Shown here: piece by piece, positions 16,810-24,233 of the stretch
Layout: the number at the start of each line of letters is the position of its first letter
Position numbering within the stretch: position 1 is the first letter of the stretch
NCBI GenBank assembly: GCA_029060585.1
Contig: JAIDTS010000242.1
Coordinates: 1 to 25,690, forward strand
DNA from: Muribaculaceae bacterium
GTDB lineage: Bacteria > Bacteroidota > Bacteroidia > Bacteroidales > Muribaculaceae
Length of the DNA stretch: 25,690 nt
Direction: 5' to 3'
Program-made: the position numbers and the translations under genes
The notes under the pieces: generated by a model
What the model was told of the DNA's origin: nothing
Seen by the model: only the letters and a program-made list of their open reading frames with translations
The model's database searches: none

Positions 16810-17827
16810 CGGACACGGCGACGATGTTTTCCGTTATGGCGGAAAGGTAAAGGTGAATTTCAGCACCAATATCCATCAGGGTGTGGATCATTCCGGGTTG
16901 ATGAGGCATCTTGCCTCGTGTCCGGGACTTCTGTCTAACTACCCGGAGCCTGAACCTTTCAGCGTGGAGAATAAACTGGGTGAGATACATGGGATTCAGG
17001 TCGACAATATCATAGTTACGAATGGAGCTACAGATGCGATCTATCTCATAGCCCGTAAAATGCAAGGAGCGATATCTGCAGTTATTGTACCTACATTTCG
17101 TGAGTATCAGGATGCATGCGTCATGTTTGGACACGATATTCGCTTCTTTCTGGAATCCGAGGTTCTGGATGGAACTCTTTATGCCTGCAATGCGGATGTC
17201 GTATGGATCTGCAATCCCAATAACCCAACTGGTAGGGTTGTCAATAGGGAAGGGCTTCTCAAGATAATCGACTCCAAGCCTGAAACGCTGTTTGTAATCG
17301 ATCAGGCTTATGCCGATTATTCGGTGGTTGATGTTCTTACTGTTCATGATGTGTTGTCACGAAAAAACGTTATCATGCTTCAGTCGCTTACCAAGCGGTT
17401 TGCTGTTCCAGGTCTTCGTATAGGGTATGCGGTCGCTGCGTCAGAGATAATATCCGGACTCCGTTCGATGCGGATGCCATGGTCGGTAAACTCATTTGCT
17501 ATCGAGGCATCCCATTATCTTTTTGAGCATAAGGAAGCATATCATATCGACAAAAATCAGCTTCATGAGGAGGCGGTAGGTATGTCTCAGGCTTTACGTC
17601 GTCTCGGTATCGAATGTAATGATACGGACTGTAATTTTGTCCTATGCAGGCTGCCCAAAGGAAAAGCGTCTCAACTTAAGGAATTTCTGATGTATCGGTA
17701 TGGCCTGCTTATCAGGGACGCCTCTAATTTCGAGACCCTGGATCATGCTTATTTTCGTGTAGCGGCTCAGGGTCATGAGAGTAATGAACTGCTTATAAAA
17801 TGTATTGAAGAATGGATGTCATTATAA
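16802..17827 (+). CDS. cobD: Threonine-phosphate decarboxylase (PLP-dependent)
   Basis: Makes (R)-1-amino-2-propanol O-2-phosphate from L-threonine O-3-phosphate for attachment to cobyric acid by CbiB. The 341-residue sequence is a fold-type I, HisC-like PLP enzyme with the CobD-specific opening GHGDDVFRYGGK, then VNFSTNIHQG (18-27). Also visible are NGATDAIYL (74-82), CNPNNPTGR (137-145), DQAYADYS (167-174) and the Schiff-base lysine Lys198 in SLTKRFAVPGLRIGYA. The gene lies directly before cbiB, with which it overlaps by 16 bp, as usual for the two-step aminopropanol branch. Its substrate requires an L-threonine kinase; none of the PduX family is visible here, which bears on the ApgM-like protein at 6307-7371. 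Confidence 0.94.
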   Translation: MIDGHGDDVFRYGGKVKVNFSTNIHQGVDHSGLMRHLASCPGLLSNYPEPEPFSVENKLGEIHGIQVDNIIVTNGATDAIYLIARKMQGAISAVIVPTFREYQDACVMFGHDIRFFLESEVLDGTLYACNADVVWICNPNNPTGRVVNREGLLKIIDSKPETLFVIDQAYADYSVVDVLTVHDVLSRKNVIMLQSLTKRFAVPGLRIGYAVAASEIISGLRSMRMPWSVNSFAIEASHYLFEHKEAYHIDKNQLHEEAVGMSQALRRLGIECNDTDCNFVLCRLPKGKASQLKEFLMYRYGLLIRDASNFETLDHAYFRVAAQGHESNELLIKCIEEWMSL

Positions 17828-18768
17828 ATCTTTCTCCGTTGCTGATTGGTTGGATTCTCGACCTTATTTTTGGTGATCCCGCCAGGTTGCCACATCCCGT
17901 GGTCTGGTTTGGCAACGCCATATCAGGACTTGAGCACCGTTTCAATAAGGGCTCTCACAGAAAGATTAAAGGAGCTTCTGTGGCCGTTTTTCTTATCGTT
18001 GGTGTGTTCGTAGTGACGTGGCTGTTCTTAAGATTCCTGTCTCCCTTACGCTGGCTTGATATTGCCGTGCAGTCGATATTGGTGTTTTACTGTCTTGCAG
18101 GTACTACACTTATTCGCGAGGTAAGAATGACATTTGCTGCGGTCGATGAGTCCCTTGAATCAGGTCGCAGACAGGTCGGAAGGATAGTTGGCCGAGATAC
18201 TTCAGGACTTACAGCACAGGAAATACGTACTGCTGCGCTTGAGACATTGGCTGAGAATCTCAGCGATGGAGTAATCGCTCCCCTCTTTTGGTATGCCGTT
18301 CTGGGTGTGCCGGGCATGATGGCATATAAAATGGTAAATACACTTGACTCCATGATCGGATATAGAAACTCCCGATACAGGGATTTCGGTTGTGTCGCCG
18401 CCCGTATCGACGATGTAGCCAACTATATTCCGGCAAGGTTGACGGCTTTTCTGATGGTCGTTGTCTCAGGCAAGTTGAGACTGTTGCGATTCGTCAGAAA
18501 ATATGGAAGCCGGCATCTAAGTCCCAACAGTGGCTATCCGGAGGCGGCTTTGGCAGGTATTCTTGACTGTCGTTTCGGGGGACCGCACGATTACTTTGGT
18601 GAAAATGTCGACAAACCCTTCATCGGAGAAGACCACAGGGATTTTAATTCTATTGATGCCCGGAAAGCCATCTCCATAAACCGTCGTGCCGAAATCCTCG
18701 CTATACTCCTGACCGTTATTGTCAGATGGTCAATTCTATTACTGAGCCGAACGGCGGGATGGCCTTGA
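17812..18768 (+). CDS. cbiB: Adenosylcobinamide-phosphate synthase (cobalamin biosynthesis protein CbiB)
   Basis: Inner-membrane enzyme that joins aminopropanol phosphate to adenosylcobyric acid. The 318 residues begin with the family pattern ILDLIFGDPARLPHPVVWFG. They continue with a hydrophobic pair of helices near residues 50-68 and 78-96, and then IVGRDTSGLTAQEIRTAALE, NLSDGVIAPLFWYAVLG, AYKMVNTLDSMIGY and FGCVAARIDDVANYIPAR, all typical of CbiB. Its C-terminal 15 codons overlap, tail to tail, the end of cobC on the other strand. It is the last gene of the + strand operon and no hairpin terminator follows it within the overlap. Confidence 0.95.
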   Translation: MDVIINLSPLLIGWILDLIFGDPARLPHPVVWFGNAISGLEHRFNKGSHRKIKGASVAVFLIVGVFVVTWLFLRFLSPLRWLDIAVQSILVFYCLAGTTLIREVRMTFAAVDESLESGRRQVGRIVGRDTSGLTAQEIRTAALETLAENLSDGVIAPLFWYAVLGVPGMMAYKMVNTLDSMIGYRNSRYRDFGCVAARIDDVANYIPARLTAFLMVVVSGKLRLLRFVRKYGSRHLSPNSGYPEAALAGILDCRFGGPHDYFGENVDKPFIGEDHRDFNSIDARKAISINRRAEILAILLTVIVRWSILLLSRTAGWP

Positions 18769-19255
18769 ACAGGCTGTCGTAATCCCGCCCTGTGAGGATG
18801 TTGAGGGCGTGCACGAGGATGCCTCCGTGAGTGAACACAGCTACGTTGGACGCGTGTGGAGTTTCTCTTCGTATGGAATCCATGAAGTCAATGAAGCGGC
18901 TCCTTTGCTGCATCGCTGATTCTCCTCCTGTCGGAGCGACATTCATGTAGTCGGCAAACCATTCCTGAAGACGTGGATCCTTTATCTCATTGAAGCCTTT
19001 CATCTCCCATTCTCCGAAATTCATTTCAATGATACGTGGATCCGGTATGGCATCCGGGAATCCGCAGTATGAGGCAAGTTTCCGGCAGCGGCTCAGTGGA
19101 CTCGTGTAGACTCTGTCAAAAGTGCGGGAACCTAATCTTTCAGCCACTTTCTCAGCTTCCTGTGGAAATGTATCTGCCAGTTCCACATCCGTATGTCCGT
19201 AGCATATTCCTCGCGGTACAGCAACGGACGTATGTCGTATAAGGGTTATCTTCAT
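18722..19255 (-). CDS. cobC: Alpha-ribazole phosphatase, histidine phosphatase family
   Basis: Removes the phosphate from alpha-ribazole-5'-phosphate or from adenosylcobalamin-5'-phosphate. The frame is open for 26 codons upstream, but the ATG at 19255 (MKITLIRHTSVAVPRG) is clearly the start: it overlaps the cobS stop as ATGA and places the RHT catalytic motif at residues 7-9, as in other phosphoglycerate-mutase-like phosphatases. CYGHTDVEL (18-26), YTSPLSRC, NFGEWEMKGFNEI and VFTHGGILVH (second catalytic His) are all present. Length 177 residues is normal for CobC. Last gene of the riboswitch-controlled operon. Its 3' end lies inside the 3' end of cbiB, with a 47 bp convergent overlap. Confidence 0.92.
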   Translation of the reverse strand: MKITLIRHTSVAVPRGICYGHTDVELADTFPQEAEKVAERLGSRTFDRVYTSPLSRCRKLASYCGFPDAIPDPRIIEMNFGEWEMKGFNEIKDPRLQEWFADYMNVAPTGGESAMQQRSRFIDFMDSIRRETPHASNVAVFTHGGILVHALNILTGRDYDSLFKAIPPFGSVIELTI

Positions 19256-20010
19256 GGAATTTGAATATTGTAAATCATAGCGATAGCGGCAAGCATCGAT
19301 AGTTCGCAAAGCAGACAGGCTGCACCGCAACAATCTCCTGTGTATCCTCCGATCTTATGCCGCATGTATATTATCAACAACCCTATGACTGAAATAGGTG
19401 CGAATATCGATATTGTCAAGCATACATCAAGGTATGCCAATAGACATACAGGCAATAATCCTGTTAGTATCACGATTATTAGCTGCCATGCCGTCATTCG
19501 GTCATAACTGATTCTGTTTTTTGCTCCCTCCGGCCTGGAATAGGGGAGAAAGTTTACAAGTTGGGAGGCGCAGGCTTTCGCAAAGACGTCGGAGGCGAGT
19601 ATGCCGGCAATCGCTATTTCAAGAGGAAGCGAAGTTACTATGGAAACAAACCAAAGATAATAGAATATCAACCCGATCACGCCGTATGTCCCGATATGGG
19701 AATCCTTCATTATGGCGAGTATCCGGTCCTTGGTGGTTCCTCCTCCGAATCCGTCGCAGAAATCAGCAAGTCCGTCTTCATGCAGCGCTCCGGTAAGAAG
19801 TGTTCTTCCGGTAAGGGCGATGATGATGGACGGAAGCATCGGAAATGCCTGTGCGGCAATCCCTAACAGCAAGGATGTTAATCCTCCTGTCACCCACCCG
19901 GTCATCGGCCAGTAGACCACTACCGACGAATAGTATCTCTGAGGAATCTCAGTCCATTTCCATATCGGTATGCGTGTGAAGAAGGTGAGTGCTGCCGCTA
20001 TACGTTTCAT
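19252..20010 (-). CDS. cobS: Adenosylcobinamide-GDP ribazoletransferase (cobalamin 5'-phosphate synthase)
   Basis: Membrane enzyme joining adenosylcobinamide-GDP to alpha-ribazole or its phosphate. ATG 20010 ([15 protein letters not shown], the typical CobS opening) is chosen over an upstream start because it makes a TGATG overlap with the cobT stop. The 252 residues carry the conserved ALHEDGLADFCDGFGGG segment (76-91) and ILAIMKDSHIGTYG (97-110), which hold the metal-binding acidic residues. Six or more hydrophobic helices are predicted. Not to be confused with the cobaltochelatase subunit also called CobS in aerobic producers; that AAA+ protein is not encoded here. Confidence 0.94.
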   Translation of the reverse strand: MKRIAAALTFFTRIPIWKWTEIPQRYYSSVVVYWPMTGWVTGGLTSLLLGIAAQAFPMLPSIIIALTGRTLLTGALHEDGLADFCDGFGGGTTKDRILAIMKDSHIGTYGVIGLIFYYLWFVSIVTSLPLEIAIAGILASDVFAKACASQLVNFLPYSRPEGAKNRISYDRMTAWQLIIVILTGLLPVCLLAYLDVCLTISIFAPISVIGLLIIYMRHKIGGYTGDCCGAACLLCELSMLAAIAMIYNIQIP

Positions 20011-21050
20011 CAGAAATATTTGGTTACGTTGACCGACTGGAAGCTGTCCATTCTGTTGATCATCCTTACGGCTGATTCTATGATAGGGTATGCGCATACA
20101 GCTCCTGATCCTTCTCCGAGACGGAGGTCAAGATGTAATAGAGCTCTTACACCCATGGCGTCAAGCATCAGTTTATGTCCGCTCTCGTCACCCTGATGTC
20201 CGAAAACGGCATAATCCATTATGGCTGGATACAACTTGGAAGCAGCGAGGATTACGCTTGTCATGATGAATCCGTCTACTATTATAGTCATCCCAAGTTC
20301 AGCGGCCTTCAGCATTCCTCCGAGAGCCATCACCATCTCATAGCCACCGAACCATGCGATTTTCGCCTCAACCGTATCGTCCCCTTTATAATTTGCTACA
20401 GCTTTTGAAAGAACTTCATATTTGTGGCGTATTCCGGCGTTGTCGAGTCCGGCTCCGGCACCGATGCATTTTCCCAACGGTATGCCGGCGAAAAGATGCA
20501 TCCAGACTGCTGATGGTGAGGTGTTGCCGCTTCCCATTTCTCCGAAGCTGATGATGTTGCAGCCGGTGGCTTCATGTATCTCTTCTACTGTTTTTGCTCC
20601 TCTTTCGATGCAGAGGTTCATTTCCTCTTCCGTCATGGCGGGACCATGCAGGAAATTCCTTGTCCCGCGTCCTACCTTCATGTCGATTATCCCGTGTCCC
20701 GACGGAATGTCATAGTCGACGCCAGCATCGACCAGCACGAGCTTGAACCCATGCTGCTCGCACAGGAAGTTTATGCCCGCTCCCCCCTTGGAGAAGTGGC
20801 TGAGCTGCTGCCAGGTCACTTCCTTTGGAGATACACTGACACTCTCTTCGATTATTCCATGATCGCCTGCGAAAAGCACATTATGGGGCTCTTTCAGGGT
20901 CGGAGTAAGTGTCTGTTGGATAAGGCATATTTGTTCAGCTATTTCCTCCAGTCGTCCTAATGAGCCTTTCGGTTTCGTAAGATTGTCTATCTTTTCTTTG
21001 ATTGCAGGCTCAATGTCTCGATTGAGTCTCTTGATATTGAAATGTTTCAT
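20010..21050 (-). CDS. cobT: Nicotinate-nucleotide-dimethylbenzimidazole phosphoribosyltransferase
   Basis: Activates the lower-ligand base (5,6-dimethylbenzimidazole or another base) as alpha-ribazole phosphate using nicotinate mononucleotide. The 346-residue product has [17 protein letters not shown] (24-40), LFAGDHGI (60-67), [13 protein letters not shown] (84-96) and DAGVDYD (108-114). It also has [13 protein letters not shown] and, near the C-terminus, [10 protein letters not shown] with the catalytic Glu at about residue 313. Length and motifs match the standard CobT family. It is linked by ATGA to cobU upstream and by TGATG to cobS downstream. Which base is used cannot be told from this sequence. 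Confidence 0.96.
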   Translation of the reverse strand: MKHFNIKRLNRDIEPAIKEKIDNLTKPKGSLGRLEEIAEQICLIQQTLTPTLKEPHNVLFAGDHGIIEESVSVSPKEVTWQQLSHFSKGGAGINFLCEQHGFKLVLVDAGVDYDIPSGHGIIDMKVGRGTRNFLHGPAMTEEEMNLCIERGAKTVEEIHEATGCNIISFGEMGSGNTSPSAVWMHLFAGIPLGKCIGAGAGLDNAGIRHKYEVLSKAVANYKGDDTVEAKIAWFGGYEMVMALGGMLKAAELGMTIIVDGFIMTSVILAASKLYPAIMDYAVFGHQGDESGHKLMLDAMGVRALLHLDLRLGEGSGAVCAYPIIESAVRMINRMDSFQSVNVTKYF

Positions 21051-21583
21051 TTTATTTTTACAGGTATTCCCGATATTATCAAATATACATCTTCAGCCTT
21101 TTCCGCAACAAACTGGTTAATATGGCCCTGAAGATCGGCAAATTGTCGCTGTATGGCATTGGCGCTTACCCCGCCGAGGCCTACTTCATTGGTCACCATT
21201 ATGAATGAGGCTCCTGTCGTGAGCACTTCTTCTATCTGTTTCTTTATTTCCGAAAGAGCTTCCTCAACTCGCTCGCCGAGTTCAAAAAACCAGTTTGTAG
21301 CCCATAGGGTCAGGCAGTCGAGCAATACGACATCTGTCTCTTGAAATTCATTTTCCGTAATATAAAGAGGACTCTCTATATTCTTCCATCGTTCTTTTCG
21401 CCTTTGCTTATGTATTTCTACGCGCTTACGCATTTCATCGTCGTAGACTCGGGCTGTGGCGAGATAGACCGGACGGGCTGACATACTAAGGGCAAGGCGT
21501 TCGGCAAAAACGCTTTTCCCAGACCGCTGGCCTCCCGTCACCATAATCAGCCGCGGCTTTTTCGAATCAATCGTTTTATCCAT
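21047..21583 (-). CDS. cobU: Adenosylcobinamide kinase / adenosylcobinamide-phosphate guanylyltransferase
   Basis: Phosphorylates adenosylcobinamide and converts it to the GDP derivative. The sequence has the P-loop GGQRSGKS (17-24), [15 protein letters not shown], the HKQRRKERW segment holding the His that accepts [11 protein letters not shown] and TNEVGLGGV, all typical of CobU. The start is not obvious. ATG 21583 gives 178 residues and lies 37 bp inside the preceding PepSY gene; a second ATG at 21544, just after that gene's stop, would remove most of the first beta strand before the P-loop. The 21583 start is therefore preferred. The frame also runs further upstream without a family-like sequence. 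Confidence 0.92.
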   Translation of the reverse strand: MDKTIDSKKPRLIMVTGGQRSGKSVFAERLALSMSARPVYLATARVYDDEMRKRVEIHKQRRKERWKNIESPLYITENEFQETDVVLLDCLTLWATNWFFELGERVEEALSEIKKQIEEVLTTGASFIMVTNEVGLGGVSANAIQRQFADLQGHINQFVAEKAEDVYLIISGIPVKIK

Positions 21584-22617
21584 AGATAATAACCTGAAAT
21601 GGGGAGTAAGCCACCGATGAGTACGCAAATAAGGTAAAGGATTTTCGAGATCCAACCTGCCCAGGATCCGACGTGAAGAGTGTATATCCAACCTTTTATG
21701 TGATTTGATCTATCTTTTTCGGAGTAACGTACAATATCCGTAATCTTTCCGGTCTCACTGTCAAAGCTATAAGTCTTGTAGGCCTGTTGATTTCCAAAAC
21801 CGCCTGCAACGACATCGACTTCTCCCTGATAAATACGTATTTCTGCATCAGGATTCACGCTTTTAATACCACGATAGGCCGATTGCCACGCCGGGAAGTT
21901 TTCTGCCGGTGTCTTGTGGAGTGAAGGTTTTGGGGGGTTGCTGTCGAAAGTCGAATACAGGGTGGTCCTATACCATCCGAATGACCAGCTAAGTCCTGTA
22001 AGCACGCAAAGCAACAATATGATTGACGTAAGAAATCCTCCCACGCAATGGAAATCATACCAGAACCGGTAGCTGCCGTGCTTCGTGGAGATTGAAAGTT
22101 TCCGTCGCCAAGACCCTTTAGCCGGCCACCACACTACAATCCCCGATAGCAATATGAGTAATGTCACTATCGAGGTTATCCCGATTATTAGTTTGCCTGT
22201 CTTTGCTCCGAAAGCACCCTCTGCCTTCGATTTGCCGAATAGCCTTCGGTGGGCTGAACTTGCCAATTTGAAGATCTTTGCCCTTTCATATTCTCCGATG
22301 ACCTTTCCAGTATATTGGTCGACCCACACTGCAGCCATTGCGGGCTTGTTGAGCATGACCTTGTAGGCATGAGAGTCATCAGGATAGGTAGTTACTCCGG
22401 TGATTTTTTTATTATGTGGGATTTGCTCACTTACGGATAAAAGAATGGAGTCTAATGCAAGTGGTTCCCTCCCTTGGGAATTGACATCAGCCTGACCGAT
22501 GTGTCCGAAATCTCGCTCGAAAATAAGTACCGCTCCTGACAGGCACATCAGTGTGATGATCAGCCCGAAGGGTACGGATAGCCATAAATGAATGGTCTTG
22601 AAAAGTTTTCTGCTCAT
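21547..22617 (-). CDS. PepSY-associated membrane protein, candidate inner-membrane corrinoid reductase
   Basis: A 356-residue protein of the PepSY-associated TM family with four main membrane helices (about 12-34, 143-165, 191-213 and 325-347) and two extracytoplasmic PepSY-like regions (AAVWVDQYTGKVIGE; TYSFDSETGKITDIV). Conserved-looking histidines flank the helices: His10, His123 in SSAHRRLFG, His190 in DFHCVGG and His315 in TLHVGSWAG. Relatives such as FoxB are reported heme-containing reductases for ferric siderophores. This is the first gene after a cobalamin riboswitch and is co-transcribed with cobU, cobT, cobS and cobC. Reduction of Co(III) corrinoids at the inner membrane is a reasonable guess but is not shown by the sequence. 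The ATG at 22617 lies five bases from an AT-rich hairpin. Confidence 0.87.
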   Translation of the reverse strand: MSRKLFKTIHLWLSVPFGLIITLMCLSGAVLIFERDFGHIGQADVNSQGREPLALDSILLSVSEQIPHNKKITGVTTYPDDSHAYKVMLNKPAMAAVWVDQYTGKVIGEYERAKIFKLASSAHRRLFGKSKAEGAFGAKTGKLIIGITSIVTLLILLSGIVVWWPAKGSWRRKLSISTKHGSYRFWYDFHCVGGFLTSIILLLCVLTGLSWSFGWYRTTLYSTFDSNPPKPSLHKTPAENFPAWQSAYRGIKSVNPDAEIRIYQGEVDVVAGGFGNQQAYKTYSFDSETGKITDIVRYSEKDRSNHIKGWIYTLHVGSWAGWISKILYLICVLIGGLLPISGYYLWIKRLIRKSRG

Positions 22618-22622
22618 AACTA

Positions 22623-22644
22623 ATTATTTTGTTCCAGAAATAAT
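22623..22644 (-). promoter_or_regulatory. AT-rich hairpin next to the start codon, possible riboswitch expression platform
   Basis: On the - strand, ATTATTT and AAATAAT are perfect inverted repeats (7 bp) around an 8-base loop. The hairpin ends five bases before the PepSY gene ATG and about 20 bases after the B12 box. There is no U-tract, so translational control (hiding or exposing the start region) is more plausible than transcription termination. The stem is weak and the role is inference. Confidence 0.35.
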
Positions 22645-22659
22645 CTTTTAGTCACATTA

Positions 22660-22830
22660 TAATCAAGGCAGGTTTCCTGACTTACTCCATCTCTGTCCGG
22701 CCTTCCCTCCTTGGTGGAAGTGACCCTTGTCTGGACAAAGATAAATGGGAGATTACAGTAGCTGGAACTGTGCCGGAATCACACCGGTTTCCCTCAAGCC
22801 GACAGAATATTTGCCGGTTCACCTGATTAT
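22660..22830 (-). ncRNA. Cobalamin riboswitch
   Basis: Read on the - strand, the leader contains the hallmark core GGGAAACCGGTGTGATTCC (22793-22775), followed by GGCACAG and the CTACTGT segment (22761-22755), and ends with the B12 box AAGTCAGGAAACCTGCC (about 22683-22667). A variable arm of about 65 bases lies between them. These are conserved elements of the adenosylcobalamin riboswitch class. It sits directly upstream of the PepSY-cobU-cobT-cobS-cobC operon and presumably lowers its expression when cobalamin is plentiful. Exact ends are estimated. No second riboswitch is visible for the + strand operon, whose 5' end is outside the window. Confidence 0.95.
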
Positions 22831-22834
22831 GGCG

Positions 22835-22842
22835 CAAAATTA
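22835..22842 (-). promoter_or_regulatory. Bacteroidetes-type -7 element for the riboswitch operon
   Basis: On the - strand the sequence TAATTTTG matches the Bacteroidetes primary-sigma -7 consensus TAnnTTTG, a few bases before the start of the riboswitch. No clear TTTG -33 element is seen about 20 bases further upstream; the spacer is a run of T. The placement relative to the aptamer supports the call. Confidence 0.6.
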
Positions 22843-22878
22843 CAAAAAAAAGTTGGATTATCCTCAGATGTCCTTACG

Positions 22879-22925
22879 AAAAAAGAACAGGCCTGCGAGT
22901 TATCGCGGGCCCGGTTGCTTTTTTT
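22879..22925 (-). terminator. Rho-independent terminator after the DUF169 gene, symmetric and probably bidirectional
   Basis: GGCCTGCG (22890-22897) pairs with CGCGGGCC (22904-22911) around a six-base loop. The stem is flanked by A6 (22879-22884) on the left and T7 (22919-22925) on the right, so a U-tract follows the hairpin in either direction. It lies 18 bases after the DUF169 stop codon and before the riboswitch promoter, which separates the two - strand units. Confidence 0.8.
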
Positions 22926-22942
22926 GATAGCGGTAGCTTGAG

Positions 22943-23659
22943 TCAGTTTTGTGAGTTGATTCTTTTTCTTATCTTGAGCCATGCCGGGACTCCCGATACG
23001 CAACTGTCGGATAAGGTGTCGCACATTTCCACAAACCTTGATCTTGGAATGGAGAAACTAAGGATATCCGGGTTGAAGTAGGGTCGCGCCGAGACGTCGA
23101 AGAGTCCGATGAAGCAGTGTTTCCCTCCGCTTCGGTTCTCATTCACCATCGAGGTCACTGCCACCGAGCATCCTGACCCCCATGGCGCAGTGACCGAGTT
23201 GAGGTCGTCCGTATCGTAGTTGGCCCAAGAGAACAGACCGGACAGAACGTCGGGTGAGGCGAAGAAGATCACACCCTCAATTCCATCAAATGATTTCAGG
23301 GAGTCAATTCTTACGAAATTTATATAAGGTTTCTCGGCAGGTCTTATATCGATCTGCTCGAGAGCCTGCTTTACGAGAGCGGGATTCTTCTTATACTTTT
23401 CTACCTTGGAGACGAACCCGCATACCTTGTCTGGTAATGGTCCCAGCCCGAGATATGGTTTTCCTCCTCCGCATGTGAGATTCCTTGCGCTTAGAGTGAC
23501 AGTCGTTCCGTTCGCGGCCTTATGGAATTGCTTGAAGATACATCCCGGCACACAAGGTGTATCCTCCATGGGTATTCCGGTATAAGCAACGGCTATCGGA
23601 AGCGGCGCGGCATCTCCGAAATATCTTCTATATTGGAATATAAATTCAGAAGGATTCAT
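22943..23659 (-). CDS. DUF169 family protein
   Basis: The 238-residue product matches the DUF169 (ArCR-type) pattern as I know it: SEFIFQYRRYF and PIAVAYTG at the start, the Cys-containing segments TPCVPGCIFKQ (Cys36, Cys40), LTCGGGKPYLGLG (Cys63) and DKVCGFVSKVEKYKKNP (Cys80). It ends with WGSGCSVAV (Cys164) and a conserved F..SIP.....E segment. No signal peptide or membrane helix is seen, so it should be cytosolic. Eight cysteines, several beside glycines, could bind a metal or cluster; this is a guess. The family has no settled function. It has its own promoter and terminator and is not part of the riboswitch operon, although it lies next to it. Confidence 0.85.
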   Translation of the reverse strand: MNPSEFIFQYRRYFGDAAPLPIAVAYTGIPMEDTPCVPGCIFKQFHKAANGTTVTLSARNLTCGGGKPYLGLGPLPDKVCGFVSKVEKYKKNPALVKQALEQIDIRPAEKPYINFVRIDSLKSFDGIEGVIFFASPDVLSGLFSWANYDTDDLNSVTAPWGSGCSVAVTSMVNENRSGGKHCFIGLFDVSARPYFNPDILSFSIPRSRFVEMCDTLSDSCVSGVPAWLKIRKRINSQN

Positions 23660-23685
23660 AGAAGGGGCTTATATATTATTTCCTG

Positions 23686-23717
23686 CAAATATAGTTGATA
23701 TTTTTTAGATGCGCAAA
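23686..23717 (-). promoter_or_regulatory. Bacteroidetes-type promoter of the DUF169 gene
   Basis: On the - strand a TTTG (23717-23714) is followed after 20 bases by TATATTTG (23693-23686), matching the Bacteroidetes TTTG-N19-21-TAnnTTTG consensus. The start codon is at 23659, leaving a leader of about 20 bases. No operator is evident. Confidence 0.72.
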
Positions 23718-23735
23718 TTTCCCAATGATTTGTGG

Positions 23736-24194
23736 TCAGGAGAGCTTGAAGACTATACGCTGCTCTCCATCCTGATAGCGGGTGCTGGTGATGCGGAAAG
23801 TGCCTATCTCGGAGGTGTGGGCTACATGGGTTCCGGCGCAGAGGCATTCGTCGTAGTTGCCGATGCGTATGACGCGGACTGTGTCCGAAGCTCCTTCCGG
23901 TAGACGGCTCATGTCGAAGCGGTCCATCGCTTCGCTTTGGGTGATGAATTCTTCGGTGACAGGTATGTCTTCGGCTACTATGGTGTTGATGTAGTCTTCG
24001 AGGGATTTGATTTCTTCATCGGTGAGAGGATGGTCCATGTGATAGTCGAGTTTGGATTTCTTGCGCTCTATATGTGCGCTGAAGGCGCGCCCGCAGCCGT
24101 AGCGCCGGGCGATCTCCCCGTTGAGCAGATGCTCTGCCGTATGCATCGGAGGATACTCCTGCTTGTTGTGCTCGTTTATGATATTCTCTTGCAT
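23736..24194 (-). CDS. AlaX-like trans-editing protein (alanyl-tRNA editing domain)
   Basis: A 152-residue stand-alone version of the editing domain found in alanyl- and threonyl-tRNA synthetases. The zinc-binding motifs are intact: HTAEH (His18, His22) near the N-terminus and CAGTH (Cys119, His123) near the C-terminus, equivalent to HxxxH and CxGTH of AlaRS/AlaX. Such proteins hydrolyse mischarged tRNA, usually Ser-tRNA(Ala). The size corresponds to the short AlaX form without the glycine-rich N-terminal domain. The ATG at 24194 is 39 bp after the hipA-like reading frame and no separate promoter is obvious, so it may be co-transcribed with it. The exact tRNA substrate cannot be read from the sequence. 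Confidence 0.88.
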   Translation of the reverse strand: MQENIINEHNKQEYPPMHTAEHLLNGEIARRYGCGRAFSAHIERKKSKLDYHMDHPLTDEEIKSLEDYINTIVAEDIPVTEEFITQSEAMDRFDMSRLPEGASDTVRVIRIGNYDECLCAGTHVAHTSEIGTFRITSTRYQDGEQRIVFKLS

Positions 24195-24233
24195 ATGTTT
24201 TATTTACTTTTAACTACTTACTTACTTTATTGG

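Noticed and set aside
16718..17347. 209-codon open frame on the - strand
   Set aside because: It lies antisense to cobD and the end of cbiP, which have clear family motifs; the product resembles no family and is a shadow.
18700..18800. Possible frameshift explaining the cbiB/cobC overlap
   Set aside because: Both C-termini look family-like in length and both frames end cleanly, so a real convergent overlap is simpler, though raw reads were not seen.
24203..24232. Short repeats of ACTT/TTTA in the gap between hipA and alaX
   Set aside because: Only a few tetranucleotide units in an AT-rich 39 bp spacer; too short to call a repeat element and no TAnnTTTG promoter fits.
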